Source: Fidelibacterota bacterium (lineage in GTDB: Bacteria > Pseudomonadota > Alphaproteobacteria > Rhodospirillales > Rhodospirillaceae). From it: 64,000 nt of DNA. Shown here in pieces: positions 1 through 10,755 of this stretch. Under the pieces are notes generated by a model. It did not search any database. It was not told where the DNA came from and saw only the letters and a program-made list of their open reading frames with translations. The stretch lies in contig CANJPQ010000009.1 of NCBI GenBank assembly GCA_947476275.1, forward strand, positions 1-64,000. Reading direction: 5' to 3'. How positions within the stretch are numbered: position 1 is the first letter of the stretch; each line of letters opens with the position of its first letter. The position numbers and the translations under genes were made by a program.

Positions 1-2
1 AA

Positions 3-23
3 TAGGTCAGCCTCTCTGACCTA
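3..23. promoter_or_regulatory. inverted repeat upstream of gltD, operator-like
   Basis: TAGGTCAG and CTGACCTA form a perfect 8-bp inverted repeat with a 5-nt spacer, about 70 nt before the gltD start. The shape suits a dimeric repressor or activator. I cannot name the regulator, and the promoter lies partly outside the window. Confidence 0.35.
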
Positions 24-95
24 AGCCCCGCATTGCGGTGGCCAGCAGGATTGATCCCGCCGTACGGTGCGGATTCCTTCGGTGGAGTGCCGGCG

Positions 96-1553
96 ATGAC
101 CCGAAACATGCTGCAGTTCGTGACCCTCGGCGCGGAAACGCCGGTAAAGTGCGATGCAGAGTCGCGCCGCAAGGATTTCGGCGAGATCTACGCCAATTTC
201 CCGCAGCCGAAAGCGGAAGCGCAGTCGTCGCGCTGCGAGCAATGCGGCATTCCGTTCTGCCAAGTGCACTGCCCGGTGCAGAACAACATCCCAGACTGGC
301 TGAAGATGGTTGCGGAAGGCCGCTTGGAAGAAGCCTATGCGCTCTCCTCCGCCACCAACAACATGCCGGAAGTATGCGGCCGCATTTGCCCGCAGGATCG
401 CTTGTGCGAGGGCTCCTGCGTGCTCGAGCAATCCGATCACGGCAGCGTCACCATCGGCTCGATCGAGAAGTACATCACCGACACCGCGTGGGAACGCGGG
501 TGGGTGAAGCCTGTACAGCCGGCGGTCGAACGCAGCGAGAGCATCGGCATCGTCGGCGGCGGCCCGGGCGGCATGGCTGCGGCAGAGGAACTGCGCAAGC
601 TCGGCTATCAGGTGGAAATCTACGATCGCTACGACCGCATCGGCGGGTTGCTGATCTATGGCATTCCCAACTTCAAACTCGACAAGGCGGTGGTGAACCG
701 CCGTGTCGATCTGCTCGAGCGTGCGAAGATCAAGCTGCATCGCAATGTCGAGATCGGCAAGACCGTCAGCTTTGCCGACCTGCGTCGCAAGCATGCGGCC
801 GTGCTGATTGCGACCGGCGTCTACAAGGCGCGCGAACTGACCGTGCCGGGCGTGGGCGCCACCGGCGTGTTCAAGGCGATGACCTATCTCACCGCGTCCA
901 ACCGTTCGGGCCTGGGCGACAAGGTCGCGGACTTCGACGACGGCACACTCAATGCCGCGGGCAAGAACGTGGTCGTCATCGGCGGCGGCGATACCGCCAT
1001 GGACTGCGTGCGCACCGCCGTGCGCCAGGGTGCGAAGAGCGTGAAATGCCTCTATCGCCGCGATCGCGAGAATATGCCGGGCTCCCAGCGGGAAGTGGCC
1101 AACGCCATCGAAGAGGGCGTGGAGTTCCTGTGGCAGTCGGCGCCGGAAGCCGTACTACACGACACCGACACCAATGTGACAGGTGTGCGTGCCGTGCGCA
1201 TGCGCTTAGGAACCCCCGACGCCTCGGGCCGCGCCAAGCCCGAGGAACTGGAGAACTCCCAGTTCGTCGTGCCGGCGGACATGGTGATCGAAGCGCTGGG
1301 CTTCGATCCGGAAGATGTGCCGACGATGTTCGGTGAACCGGCGCTCGGCGTCACGCGTTGGGGCACGCTAAAGACCGACTACCGCACGCTTCAAACCACG
1401 ATGGACGGTGTGTTCGCCGCCGGCGACATCGTACGCGGCGCGTCCCTGGTGGTGTGGGCGATCCGTGACGGCCGCGACGCCGCGGCCAACATCCACGCCT
1501 ATATCGAAGCGAAGGCGAGCAAGACGCCTGACCAGTTGAAGAAGGCCTCGTAG
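96..1553 (+). CDS. gltD: glutamate synthase (NADPH) small subunit
   Basis: This is the beta subunit of glutamate synthase. It carries FAD and passes electrons from NADPH through Fe-S clusters to GltB, which makes two glutamates from glutamine and 2-oxoglutarate. The N-terminus has two cysteine clusters for 4Fe-4S binding (RCEQCGIPFCQVHC and CGRICPQDRLCEGSC), then an FAD dinucleotide fold (IGIVGGGPGGMAA) and an NADPH fold (VVVIGGGDTAMDC). The start at 96 is chosen because GGAG lies 8 nt upstream and MTRNMLQF matches the usual N-terminus; the frame stays open to 33 but that extension is not protein-like. The product is 485 aa, normal for the family. It is followed after 2 nt by gltB, so the two are co-translated. 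Confidence 0.96.
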   Translation: MTRNMLQFVTLGAETPVKCDAESRRKDFGEIYANFPQPKAEAQSSRCEQCGIPFCQVHCPVQNNIPDWLKMVAEGRLEEAYALSSATNNMPEVCGRICPQDRLCEGSCVLEQSDHGSVTIGSIEKYITDTAWERGWVKPVQPAVERSESIGIVGGGPGGMAAAEELRKLGYQVEIYDRYDRIGGLLIYGIPNFKLDKAVVNRRVDLLERAKIKLHRNVEIGKTVSFADLRRKHAAVLIATGVYKARELTVPGVGATGVFKAMTYLTASNRSGLGDKVADFDDGTLNAAGKNVVVIGGGDTAMDCVRTAVRQGAKSVKCLYRRDRENMPGSQREVANAIEEGVEFLWQSAPEAVLHDTDTNVTGVRAVRMRLGTPDASGRAKPEELENSQFVVPADMVIEALGFDPEDVPTMFGEPALGVTRWGTLKTDYRTLQTTMDGVFAAGDIVRGASLVVWAIRDGRDAAANIHAYIEAKASKTPDQLKKAS

Positions 1554-1555
1554 CC

Positions 1556-4500
1556 ATGAACGAGATCATCCCCGTGGAATCCGGCGAACAGTTCGTCGCC
1601 ACCTACAAGAGCAACGTCGAAAAGCTCACGGCGGCGCATGCCTACGATCCCGCCCAGGAGCACGATGCCTGTGGTGTCGGCATGGTGGTGGCCATTGACG
1701 GCCGCCCACGCCGCGAAGTGGTGGACTCAGCCATCGAAGCCTTGCGCGTACTGTATCACCGCGGCGCGGTGGATGCGGACGGCAAGACCGGCGACGGCGC
1801 CGGCATTCATCTGCAGATCCCGCAGGACTTCTTCCGCGATCACGTCACCCGCACCGGTCACACGGTCGCGGACGAAGAGACGTTGTGCGTCGGCATGGTG
1901 TTCCTGCCGAAGTCGGACCTCGGCGCGCAGGAGACTTGCCGCACCATCGTCGAGAGCGAGATCCTCGGCGCGGGCTACTACATCTTCGGCTGGCGCCAAG
2001 TGCCCGTGGACATCGCCGTTATCGGCGAGAAGGCCAACGCCACCCGCCCCGAGATCGAGCAGATCATGATCGCCAATCGCCGCGGCCTGAGCGGCGACGA
2101 GTTGGAACGCGATCTGTATCTCGTGCGTCGGCGCATCGAGAAGCGGGTTTTGGACGAGCACATCAACGACTTCTACATCTGCTCCCTGTCGTCGCGCTCG
2201 ATCATCTACAAGGGCATGTTCCTGGCGGAACAGCTGACCGCGTTCTACCCCGACCTGCTCGACGCGCGATTCGAATCGTCCTTCGCGATCTATCACCAGC
2301 GCTATTCCACCAATACCTTCCCGACATGGCGGCTGGCGCAGCCGTTCCGCATGCTCGCCCACAACGGCGAGATCAACACGCTGCTGGGCAACATCAATTG
2401 GATGAAGGCGCACGAGTGCCGCCTCGAGCATGCGGCGTTCGGCGCGACCATCGAAGAACTGAAGCCAATCGTGCAGCCCGGCGGGTCGGATTCCGCAATC
2501 CTCGACAACGTGTTCGAGCTGCTGTGCCGCTCGGGCCGCGATGCGCCCATGGCGCGCTGCATGCTGGTGCCGGAGAGCATCAGCCAGAACGCCGTGATGC
2601 CCGAAGCGCATCGCAACCTGTTCTCCTACTGCAACGCGGTAATGGAGCCGTGGGACGGCCCGGCAGCCATGTGCGCGACCGATGGCCGCTGGGTGTTGGG
2701 CTTCATGGACCGTAACGGTCTTCGGCCGATGCGCTTCACCCGCACCGCGGACATGCTGTTCGTGGGCTCGGAGACCGGCATGGTGCATGTGCCGAGCGCG
2801 GCCGTGATCGAGAAGGGCCGTGTGGGTCCGGGTCAGATGATCGCGGTCGACCTGAAGGAAGGCCGTTTCTACCACGACCTGGAGATCAAAGATCAGCTGG
2901 CCGGCCGCAAGCCGTTCGGCGACTGGATCAAGAACACCACCCATCTCGATTCCATCGTCACCGCCGCGAAGACGCCGAAGGCGGCGTTGAAGAAGGAAGA
3001 GTTGGTCCGCCGTCAGGCCGGCTACGGCATGACGCTGGAAGAACTCGAACTCATCCTTCATCCGATGGTGGCGGAGGCGAAGGAAGCGATCGGCTCCATG
3101 GGCGACGATACGCCGCTTGCGGTGCTGTCGGACAACTATCGCGGTCTGCATCACTTCTTCCGACAGAACTTCAGCCAGGTGACCAATCCGCCGATCGACA
3201 GTTTGCGCGAGACACGGGTGATGACGCTCAACACCCGCCTCGGCAACCTCGGCAACATCCTGGACGAATCGCCGGGCCAATGCGATCTGCTGCAACTGTC
3301 GAGCCCGCTGCTGACCAACGCCCAGTTCGCCGCCATGCGCAAGTACATGGGCGAGACGGCACGCGACATCGACGCCACCTTCGATGTCGACGGCGGCGAC
3401 GATGCCATTCGCGCAGCCCTTCGTCGCATCCAGCTCGAAGCGGAAGAAGCCGTGCGCGGCGGCTGCACCCACGTAATCATTTCAGACGAGAACGTGAGCG
3501 CAACCCGCGCGCCCCTGCCGATGATCCTGGCGGCCGGCGGCGTGCACACGCATCTGATCAAGCAGAAGCTGCGCACGTTCACATCCGTCAATGTGCGCTC
3601 CGGGGAGTGCCTGGACGTGCATTACACCGCCGTGCTGATCGGTGCCGGTGCGACCACGGTCAATCCCTACATGACCGAAGAAGCGATCGCCGACCGGCAG
3701 CGCCGCGGCCTGTTCGGCGACATGACGCTGGAGGTCGCCTTGAAGCGCTATCAGAAGGCCATCAACGACGGCTTGCTGAAGGTGATGTCGAAGATGGGCA
3801 TTTCCGTCATCAGCTCCTACCGCGGCGGCTACAACTTCGAGGCGGTCGGTCTGTCCCGCGCCCTCGTGGCGGAGTTCTTCCCGGGCATGCCGTCGCGCAT
3901 CTCCGGCATCGGCCTTGCCGGCATTCAGAAGAAAGCCCTGGAGCAGCATCGCCGCGCCTTCCGCACAGAAGCCGTCACGTTGCCTGTGGGCGGATTCTAT
4001 CGCTCCCGCGCCAACTCCGGCGAAGCGCATGCCTTCGACGGGCAGCTGATCCACATCCTCCAAAATGCGGTGGAGAAGGACAGCTACGCCACGTACCTGA
4101 AATACTCCGCGGGCATCCGCAAGATGCCGGCGATCTGGCTGCGCGATCTGTTGGACTTCAAGAAGACCGGCACGGCGATCCCGCCGGAGCAGGTGGAATC
4201 CACCACGGAGATCCGCAAGCGCTTTGTCACCCCCGGCATGTCGCTGGGCGCCTTATCGCCTGAAGCGCACGGCACCCTGAACATCGCCATGAACCGCATC
4301 GGCGCGAAGTCCGACAGCGGCGAAGGCGGCGAGGACCGCCGGCGGTATCGCCCGTTCCCGAACGGCGACAACGCCAACTCCGCGATCAAGCAGATCGCGT
4401 CCGGCCGGTTCGGCGTGACCGCGGAATACCTGAACCAGTGCCGCGAGATCGAGATCAAGGTGGCGCAAGGCGCGAAGCCCGGCGAAGGCGGGCAGCTGCC

Positions 4501-6103
4501 CGGCTTCAAGGTGACCGTGGAGATCGCGGCCCTGCGTCATGCCACACCCGGCGTGATGTTGATCTCGCCGCCGCCGCACCACGACATCTACTCGATCGAA
4601 GATCTGGCGCAGTTGATCTACGACCTGAAGCAGATCAATCCCCGCGCGCGCGTGACCGTGAAGCTCGTCTCCCGCACCGGCATCGGCACGATTGCCGCCG
4701 GCGTTGCCAAGGCGAATGCGGACACCATCCTGGTCTCCGGCCATTCCGGCGGCACGGGCGCGTCACCGCAAACCTCGATCAAGCACGCCGGCCTACCCTG
4801 GGAAATGGGCCTGACCGAAGTGCATCAGGTGCTGACGCTCAACCGTCTGCGCCATCGTGTCGTTCTGCGCACTGACGGCGGCCTGAAGACCGGCCGTGAC
4901 ATCGTGATCGCCGCCATGCTTGGTGCTGAAGAGTTCGGCATCGGCACCACGAGCCTGATCGCCATGGGATGCATCATGGTGCGCCAGTGCCATTCCAACA
5001 CCTGCCCCGTCGGCGTGTGTACGCAAGACACCGACCTGCGCAAGAAGTTCACCGGTACGCCGGAGAAGGTCGTCAACCTGTTCAGCTTCATCGCCGAAGA
5101 GGTGCGCGACATTCTGGCGGGTCTCGGCTTCCGGTCGCTCGATGAGATCATCGGACGCAGCGATCTGCTGCACCAAGTGAGCCGCGGTGCAGCGCACCTG
5201 GACGACCTCGATCTCAATCCGCTGCTGGTGCGTCCGGATTCCGGCGGCCTGCCCACGCGCAACATGCTCAAGGGCCGCAACGAAGTGCCCGAGACGCTGG
5301 ATGCGCAGATGATCGCCGATGCGCGCCCGATGCTGGAGGAAGGTGAGAAAATGCAGCTCACCTATAACGTGCGCAACGTGCAGCGCGCGATCGGCACGAA
5401 GCTGTCGCACATGATCGTCAGCAAGTACGGCATGACGGGTCTCGCGCCGGGCCATATCACCGTGCGCCTGCGCGGCTCCGCCGGCCAATCCCTCGGCGCC
5501 TTCGCGGTGCAAGGGCTGAAGCTGGAAGTGCTGGGCGATGCGAACGACTATGTCGGCAAAGGTCTGTCAGGCGGTACCATTCTGATCCGCCCGACCACGG
5601 GCTGCACCTTCCGCTGGTCCGACAACACCATCATCGGCAATACGGTTCTTTATGGCGCGACCTCGGGCAAGCTGTTCGCGGCGGGCCAGGCGGGCGAGCG
5701 CTTCGCCGTGCGCAACTCTGGCGCCACGGCGGTGATCGAAGGCTGTGGCTCCAACGGCTGCGAGTACATGACCGGCGGCACGGTGGTGATCCTCGGCACC
5801 GTCGGCGCAAACTTCGCCGCCGGGATGACCGGCGGCATGGCGTTCGTCTACGACAAAGACAACCTCATGTCGGCGCGCCTGAACGGCGAGAGCGTCATCG
5901 CGCAACGCATCGCGGTGGGCCACTACGAAACCATGCTGCGCAACCTGGTGATCGAGCATCACCGCGAGACGTCATCGCCGCATGCGGAACAGTTGCTAGT
6001 GAACTGGGACCGGGAAGTGCGCAACTTCTGGCAGATCGTGCCCAAGGAGATGCTGCATCGCCTTGAGGTACCGGTGAGCCGCGAAACGGCGAAACGGGCG
6101 TAA
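1556..6103 (+). CDS. gltB: glutamate synthase (NADPH) large subunit
   Basis: This is the 1515-aa alpha subunit of GOGAT. An N-terminal class II glutaminase domain begins at Cys39 (HDACGVG), exposed after removal of a 38-residue propeptide. The ammonia released is channelled to the central FMN-binding synthase domain, which aminates 2-oxoglutarate. A 3Fe-4S cluster site is seen as Cys1139, Cys1145 and Cys1150, and a C-terminal glycine-rich beta-helix (GXGXG) domain follows. It lies 2 nt behind gltD and ends just before a strong hairpin terminator. Length and domain order are those of bacterial GltB, and no lesion is seen. Confidence 0.97.
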   Translation: MNEIIPVESGEQFVATYKSNVEKLTAAHAYDPAQEHDACGVGMVVAIDGRPRREVVDSAIEALRVLYHRGAVDADGKTGDGAGIHLQIPQDFFRDHVTRTGHTVADEETLCVGMVFLPKSDLGAQETCRTIVESEILGAGYYIFGWRQVPVDIAVIGEKANATRPEIEQIMIANRRGLSGDELERDLYLVRRRIEKRVLDEHINDFYICSLSSRSIIYKGMFLAEQLTAFYPDLLDARFESSFAIYHQRYSTNTFPTWRLAQPFRMLAHNGEINTLLGNINWMKAHECRLEHAAFGATIEELKPIVQPGGSDSAILDNVFELLCRSGRDAPMARCMLVPESISQNAVMPEAHRNLFSYCNAVMEPWDGPAAMCATDGRWVLGFMDRNGLRPMRFTRTADMLFVGSETGMVHVPSAAVIEKGRVGPGQMIAVDLKEGRFYHDLEIKDQLAGRKPFGDWIKNTTHLDSIVTAAKTPKAALKKEELVRRQAGYGMTLEELELILHPMVAEAKEAIGSMGDDTPLAVLSDNYRGLHHFFRQNFSQVTNPPIDSLRETRVMTLNTRLGNLGNILDESPGQCDLLQLSSPLLTNAQFAAMRKYMGETARDIDATFDVDGGDDAIRAALRRIQLEAEEAVRGGCTHVIISDENVSATRAPLPMILAAGGVHTHLIKQKLRTFTSVNVRSGECLDVHYTAVLIGAGATTVNPYMTEEAIADRQRRGLFGDMTLEVALKRYQKAINDGLLKVMSKMGISVISSYRGGYNFEAVGLSRALVAEFFPGMPSRISGIGLAGIQKKALEQHRRAFRTEAVTLPVGGFYRSRANSGEAHAFDGQLIHILQNAVEKDSYATYLKYSAGIRKMPAIWLRDLLDFKKTGTAIPPEQVESTTEIRKRFVTPGMSLGALSPEAHGTLNIAMNRIGAKSDSGEGGEDRRRYRPFPNGDNANSAIKQIASGRFGVTAEYLNQCREIEIKVAQGAKPGEGGQLPGFKVTVEIAALRHATPGVMLISPPPHHDIYSIEDLAQLIYDLKQINPRARVTVKLVSRTGIGTIAAGVAKANADTILVSGHSGGTGASPQTSIKHAGLPWEMGLTEVHQVLTLNRLRHRVVLRTDGGLKTGRDIVIAAMLGAEEFGIGTTSLIAMGCIMVRQCHSNTCPVGVCTQDTDLRKKFTGTPEKVVNLFSFIAEEVRDILAGLGFRSLDEIIGRSDLLHQVSRGAAHLDDLDLNPLLVRPDSGGLPTRNMLKGRNEVPETLDAQMIADARPMLEEGEKMQLTYNVRNVQRAIGTKLSHMIVSKYGMTGLAPGHITVRLRGSAGQSLGAFAVQGLKLEVLGDANDYVGKGLSGGTILIRPTTGCTFRWSDNTIIGNTVLYGATSGKLFAAGQAGERFAVRNSGATAVIEGCGSNGCEYMTGGTVVILGTVGANFAAGMTGGMAFVYDKDNLMSARLNGESVIAQRIAVGHYETMLRNLVIEHHRETSSPHAEQLLVNWDREVRNFWQIVPKEMLHRLEVPVSRETAKRA

Positions 6104-6105
6104 GC

Positions 6106-6137
6106 AAAACAGTGCCGGCGGGTGCCGGCACTGTTTT
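6106..6137. terminator. bidirectional intrinsic terminator between gltB and argD
   Basis: A perfect 14-bp stem (AAAACAGTGCCGGC with its complement) has a 4-nt loop and is flanked by A4 on the left and T4 on the right, so it reads as a terminator on both strands. It fills the gap between the convergent gltB and argD stop codons. Confidence 0.9.
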
Positions 6138-7304
6138 CTACAACAGGTGATCCAGAATCCGGATCATCTCCCAGATCTCGTCCTTGCTAACATTCAGAGC
6201 AGGCATGAAACGCAGCGAGTCCGGCCGGGGCGCGTTGAGCAGGAGTCCCGCCGCACGAGCCCGTTCCACGATCTCCGATCCGTTGCGCCGCGGCAGTTCC
6301 AAGGCGAGCAAGAGTCCGCGGCCCCGCACCTCGCCGAGGTTATGCCGGACGGCAAGACCTGATAGTTCGTCGCCAAGCAGTTGGCCCAGGCGCACGACCT
6401 CGTTCAAGAACCCCGGCTTGCTCACTTCCTCCATCACCGCACACCCAACCGCCGCCATGAGCGGATTGCCGTTGAAGGTGCCGCCCTGGTCGCCATGATC
6501 GAAGCAACTGACGACGCCGCGCGCGAGCATGGCGGCAATCGGCACGCCACCGCCGAGCCCTTTGCCAAGGGTCATGATGTCCGGCAACACATCGGCATGC
6601 TGCGCGGCAAACATCTTGCCGGTCCGCCCCACGCCGGTCTGCACCTCGTCGAAGATCAGAAGAAGCCCACGGGCGCGGGTGAGGTCGCGCAGTCCGCGGA
6701 GGAATTCATCCGACGCCGGATAGACCCCCGCCTCGCCCTGGATGGGTTCGAGCATGACAGCGACGGTCGCATCCGTGATCGCCCTGTCGACGGCGGCGAG
6801 ATCGTTCAGTGGCACCTTGTGGAAGCCGGGCACTTTGGGCTCGAACAGGTTTGCCCAATGCGGTTTCCCCGAGGCCGACATGCAGGCGAGCGTGCGGCCG
6901 TGGAAACCTTGTTCCATCGTGACGATGACTGAGGCGCCGCCGCGATATTTCTGGCCCCATTTGCGCGCGAGCTTGATGGCGCCCTCGTTCGCTTCCGCGC
7001 CGGTGTTGGCGAGGAAGACACGATCGAGGCCGCTGTGGTGCGCCAGCAGCGATGCCAGCTGTCCCATGGGCGCATTGAAGAAAGCTGGGCTGCAGTTGAT
7101 CAGCCGTGATGCTTGCAGGATCAACGCGCCGGTCACCGCGGGCGCACAGTGGCCGAGACAGTTCACGGCCCAGCCTTGCACAAAGTCCAGGTAACGCTTG
7201 CCGTCTTGGTCCGTGATCCAGGATCCGCGTCCGGAGACGAATACGGTATCGGGCCGTGGCGCGATGTCCATCACCGCGCTGAAGTCATTTGGTTTAGCGA
7301 GCAT
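6138..7304 (-). CDS. argD: acetylornithine aminotransferase
   Basis: This class III PLP aminotransferase converts N-acetylglutamate semialdehyde to N2-acetylornithine in arginine synthesis, and may also act in lysine synthesis. The 388-aa protein shows [18 protein letters not shown], the pyridine-ring aspartate in [13 protein letters not shown] (D219) and the Schiff-base lysine in TLGKGLGGG (K248). It closely resembles betaproteobacterial ArgD. The start at 7304 has AAGGAGG 5 nt upstream; the upstream in-frame extension runs into the leader and is rejected. It stands alone, without argF or other arg genes. The leader contains a promoter, a short Arg-rich ORF and a terminator (see 7341-7524), so arginine supply probably controls transcription. 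Confidence 0.9.
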   Translation of the reverse strand: MLAKPNDFSAVMDIAPRPDTVFVSGRGSWITDQDGKRYLDFVQGWAVNCLGHCAPAVTGALILQASRLINCSPAFFNAPMGQLASLLAHHSGLDRVFLANTGAEANEGAIKLARKWGQKYRGGASVIVTMEQGFHGRTLACMSASGKPHWANLFEPKVPGFHKVPLNDLAAVDRAITDATVAVMLEPIQGEAGVYPASDEFLRGLRDLTRARGLLLIFDEVQTGVGRTGKMFAAQHADVLPDIMTLGKGLGGGVPIAAMLARGVVSCFDHGDQGGTFNGNPLMAAVGCAVMEEVSKPGFLNEVVRLGQLLGDELSGLAVRHNLGEVRGRGLLLALELPRRNGSEIVERARAAGLLLNAPRPDSLRFMPALNVSKDEIWEMIRILDHLL

Positions 7305-7340
7305 AAGGTCCTCCTTGGTGAACACAGGACGACCCATCGG

Positions 7341-7382
7341 CACAAAAGAAAAACCCCCACCGATAGGCCATCGGCGGGGGTT
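7341..7382 (-). terminator. intrinsic terminator in the argD leader (attenuator arm 3:4)
   Basis: On the minus strand AACCCCCGCCGAT (7382-7370) pairs with ATCGGTGGGGGTT (7364-7352) through 13 bp including one G-U pair, followed by TTTTTCTTTT. It lies 37 nt before the argD start, so it would cut argD transcription. Its 5' arm can instead pair with an upstream leader segment (7438-7429), as expected of an attenuator. Confidence 0.85.
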
Positions 7383-7406
7383 GGGAATTTTGGAAACGGC
7401 TCTGGC

Positions 7407-7487
7407 TTAGAGCGCGCGCAAAAGTGTCCCCCCGCCGAAAGTACGGCGTCGGCAGGACGGCATCGAGAGGTGCGCGGCGAATGTCAT
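7407..7487 (-). CDS. putative arginine leader peptide of argD
   Basis: This 26-codon ORF lies between the likely promoter and the argD leader terminator. Its middle reads PSCRRRTFGGG, with three consecutive Arg codons (CGA CGC CGT, 7451-7443) and a fourth Arg near the end. No Shine-Dalgarno is visible; the ATG is 8 nt after the -10 hexamer, so the message would be nearly leaderless. The first arm CCTGCCGA (7456-7449) can pair with TCGGCGGG (7438-7431), and TCGGCGGGGG (7438-7429) can pair with CCCCCGCCGA (7380-7371) of the terminator. A ribosome stalled at the Arg codons would block 1:2, allow 2:3 and prevent 3:4. The pairings are read from the sequence; regulation by arginyl-tRNA is inference. 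Confidence 0.65.
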   Translation of the reverse strand: MTFAAHLSMPSCRRRTFGGGTLLRAL

Positions 7488-7495
7488 GGGGCGGT

Positions 7496-7524
7496 GATTT
7501 ACGGCGGGTTGTGGCGAGCGTCAA
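7496..7524 (-). promoter_or_regulatory. candidate promoter of the argD leader
   Basis: TTGACG (7524-7519), a 17-bp spacer and TAAATC (7501-7496) form a sigma70-like promoter on the minus strand. The start point would fall about 7488-7490, at or next to the leader peptide ATG. The -35 box is strong and the -10 box is weak. Confidence 0.5.
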
Positions 7525-7531
7525 TCCCTAC

Positions 7532-8061
7532 TTAGACTTCTTTGCGGTTCGCCATCAGCAGCTTTTGGCCGAACGCGAGTTTCTGTGTGCGGGTGGCGTC
7601 GCGGAGCCAGTCGAGGTTTTCTTGCGCCACGCGCTGTTTGTAGGGGTGATTGTCCGCGAACAGCTCTTGGTACATGACCACGCACCAGGCCGTGAAGGCG
7701 CCCATGGCGCGGCCGAGTGGATTGCCGAGCGCCTCGTACCAATAGCAGCACTGGAACAGCATCAGGTCGTTGATCTCTTCCTGCACGCCGTCGAGCAGCA
7801 CGGCGGCGTCCTGGTCCGGGTAGTGGAAGAAGGCGAGCGTCTGATCCATCAGATCGGCGAACTGATCCTCGCGGCCCGGGCGAATGAAGGCGACCGGATC
7901 GAGTTCGGTGGTGCGCTGATCGGCGAGCGCGCTGAGCGTCCGTCCCGCCGCCGCGACCAGCGTATGGATGGCAATCACATCGCCGCCGTTGAACAAAAGG
8001 CCGGTGGCGGTTTCGATCTGCCGTCGCGCGCCCTAGATCGGCTTGGCGTGGATGACGGCCA

Positions 8062-8062
<1 letters not shown>
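7532..8062 (-). pseudogene. conserved small protein interrupted by an in-frame TAG at codon 10
   Basis: The frame appears to begin at a GTG (8062) that overlaps the pepA stop (TAGTG), the typical layout of a translationally coupled gene. It reads MAVIHAKPI, then TAG (8035-8033), then GARRQIETATGLLFNGGD and on for about 165 residues. The part after the TAG looks like a genuine soluble protein (RRQIETA and GDVIAIHTL recall small hypothetical proteins of proteobacteria); I know no function. No ATG or GTG follows the TAG before conserved-looking sequence, and the first possible restart is a TTG at 7996, which would drop the RRQIETA segment. This may be a nonsense mutation, a sequencing error or a reinitiation case. 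It is the last gene of the choXWV-to-pepA minus-strand run. Confidence 0.6.
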
Positions 8063-9474
<1,412 letters not shown>

Positions 9475-9483
9475 CGGCGCAGC

Positions 9484-10584
9484 TTAGGACGAACGGGCGT
9501 TCGGTGCACGGGTTGGTGGCGGCGCAGGGGCGGTGTCCGGCAGCGGGATCGCGTTAGCGGCATAGTAGCGAATCGCCCCGGGATGGATCGGCACCGAGAC
9601 GCCCAGGGCTGCGCCGGCGCGGACCATCAGTTTCCCGCAGGGGTGCCCGTTCTGGAACAGGGCGACATTGCGTTCATGCCAGATGGCGCGGGCGATGCCG
9701 AAGGCGAGTTCGTCGTCCATGGTATCCCGCGCGATCAGCACCGTGCCGACGTCGAGGGTTTGCACGTCCGCCGTGCTGCCGTAGACGCCGGCAGGGATGA
9801 CGCCTTGCGAATAGAACGGCAAGGCTTGGGCAATCTTCAGCGCCGTCGGGCCGGCGATCGGCACGATACGGATCGGCGTCTTGCGTGCGAGGTCTTCCAG
9901 CGCCAGCACCGGCGCCGCGCTGATCATGAACAGGGCATCCACCTTCCCGCTCGCCAGGGCATCGGTCATGGCGGTGAAGGCGAGCGGCACCAGGGTGACT
10001 TGGTTCCAATGCAGCTTGTGGGCGGAGAGTAGCTGCTTCGCTGTCGCGGCCTGGGCGGAGCCTTCGGCGCCGATGCCGATCTTCTTCCCCTTCAGGTCCG
10101 CAAAGGCGGCAATCGTCGCGTTGGCGCGCACGACCAGATGGATCGTGGTGGGATACAGCCGCGCGATCACCCGCAGATTTGGCATGGGTTCGCTGCTCAA
10201 GAGCGGCGCGCCCGCGAACGCCCAGCTGGCGGCATCGGCTTGCGTGAGCCCGAGTTCGAGATCGCCGCGCGACACGGCGCGCAAATTGTCCGCCGGGCCG
10301 CCGGTGGTCTGGGCGACGGCGATCAGGCCGCGCACGCCGCAATTCCCGCCGCGGTCGCATTCGCGTGAGCCGGGCGGGTTGGAGATAGCGTTGGCGATCA
10401 ACCCGCCGAACAGGAATTCCGTGGCGCCGGTGGGGCCCGAGCCGATGCGGATGACGCGGTTATCGGCCGCTTTGTCCTGCGCGAAGGCAGCCCCCAGCCA
10501 ACCCGCAGCCGGCAGCGCCGCGGCCGTCGCCAGAAACCGACGACGCGCGGTGCGAGGACCAGAGGTGGATGACCGTTGCGACAC
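9484..10584 (-). CDS. TAXI family TRAP transporter solute-binding protein
   Basis: This is an exported binding protein of the TAXI class of TRAP transporters, which deliver small organic acids to a DctM-type membrane unit. After the start comes a twin-arginine-like signal (TARRRFLATAAALPAAG), then IRIGSGPTGATEFLFGG, typical of the TAXI fold, and a body with RGDLELGLTQADAA and GKKIGIGAEGS. The GTG at 10584 is chosen because AGGAAG lies 6 nt upstream and the signal peptide follows; the frame is open to 10722 but the extra residues are not protein-like. No TRAP membrane component is present nearby, so it is an orphan. A 9-bp hairpin (10626-10650) lies in its 5' leader. Confidence 0.82.
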   Translation of the reverse strand: MSQRSSTSGPRTARRRFLATAAALPAAGWLGAAFAQDKAADNRVIRIGSGPTGATEFLFGGLIANAISNPPGSRECDRGGNCGVRGLIAVAQTTGGPADNLRAVSRGDLELGLTQADAASWAFAGAPLLSSEPMPNLRVIARLYPTTIHLVVRANATIAAFADLKGKKIGIGAEGSAQAATAKQLLSAHKLHWNQVTLVPLAFTAMTDALASGKVDALFMISAAPVLALEDLARKTPIRIVPIAGPTALKIAQALPFYSQGVIPAGVYGSTADVQTLDVGTVLIARDTMDDELAFGIARAIWHERNVALFQNGHPCGKLMVRAGAALGVSVPIHPGAIRYYAANAIPLPDTAPAPPPTRAPNARSS

Positions 10585-10755
10585 GTCGCTTCCTAACCGG
10601 CTCGCGCGAGAGAAAAACATCACGCCGGAACACCCGCGCGCGGCGTTCCGCTCGCTTTTGTTCCTATCACATGAAACGCAGCCGTCGACTCTATGACTGC
10701 GAATTCTGGCTTTTTTTCGCACCTGTGCCGCAAGGGCCGCATATTTGGAGCGAAA

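Noticed and set aside
33-95. N-terminal extension of gltD
   Set aside because: The extra 21 codons are not protein-like and the ATG at 96 has the good ribosome binding site.
1727-3472. Long minus-strand open frame opposite gltB
   Set aside because: It is the antisense shadow of a GC-rich gene; composition is Arg/His/Ala-rich without any family motif, while gltB is certain.
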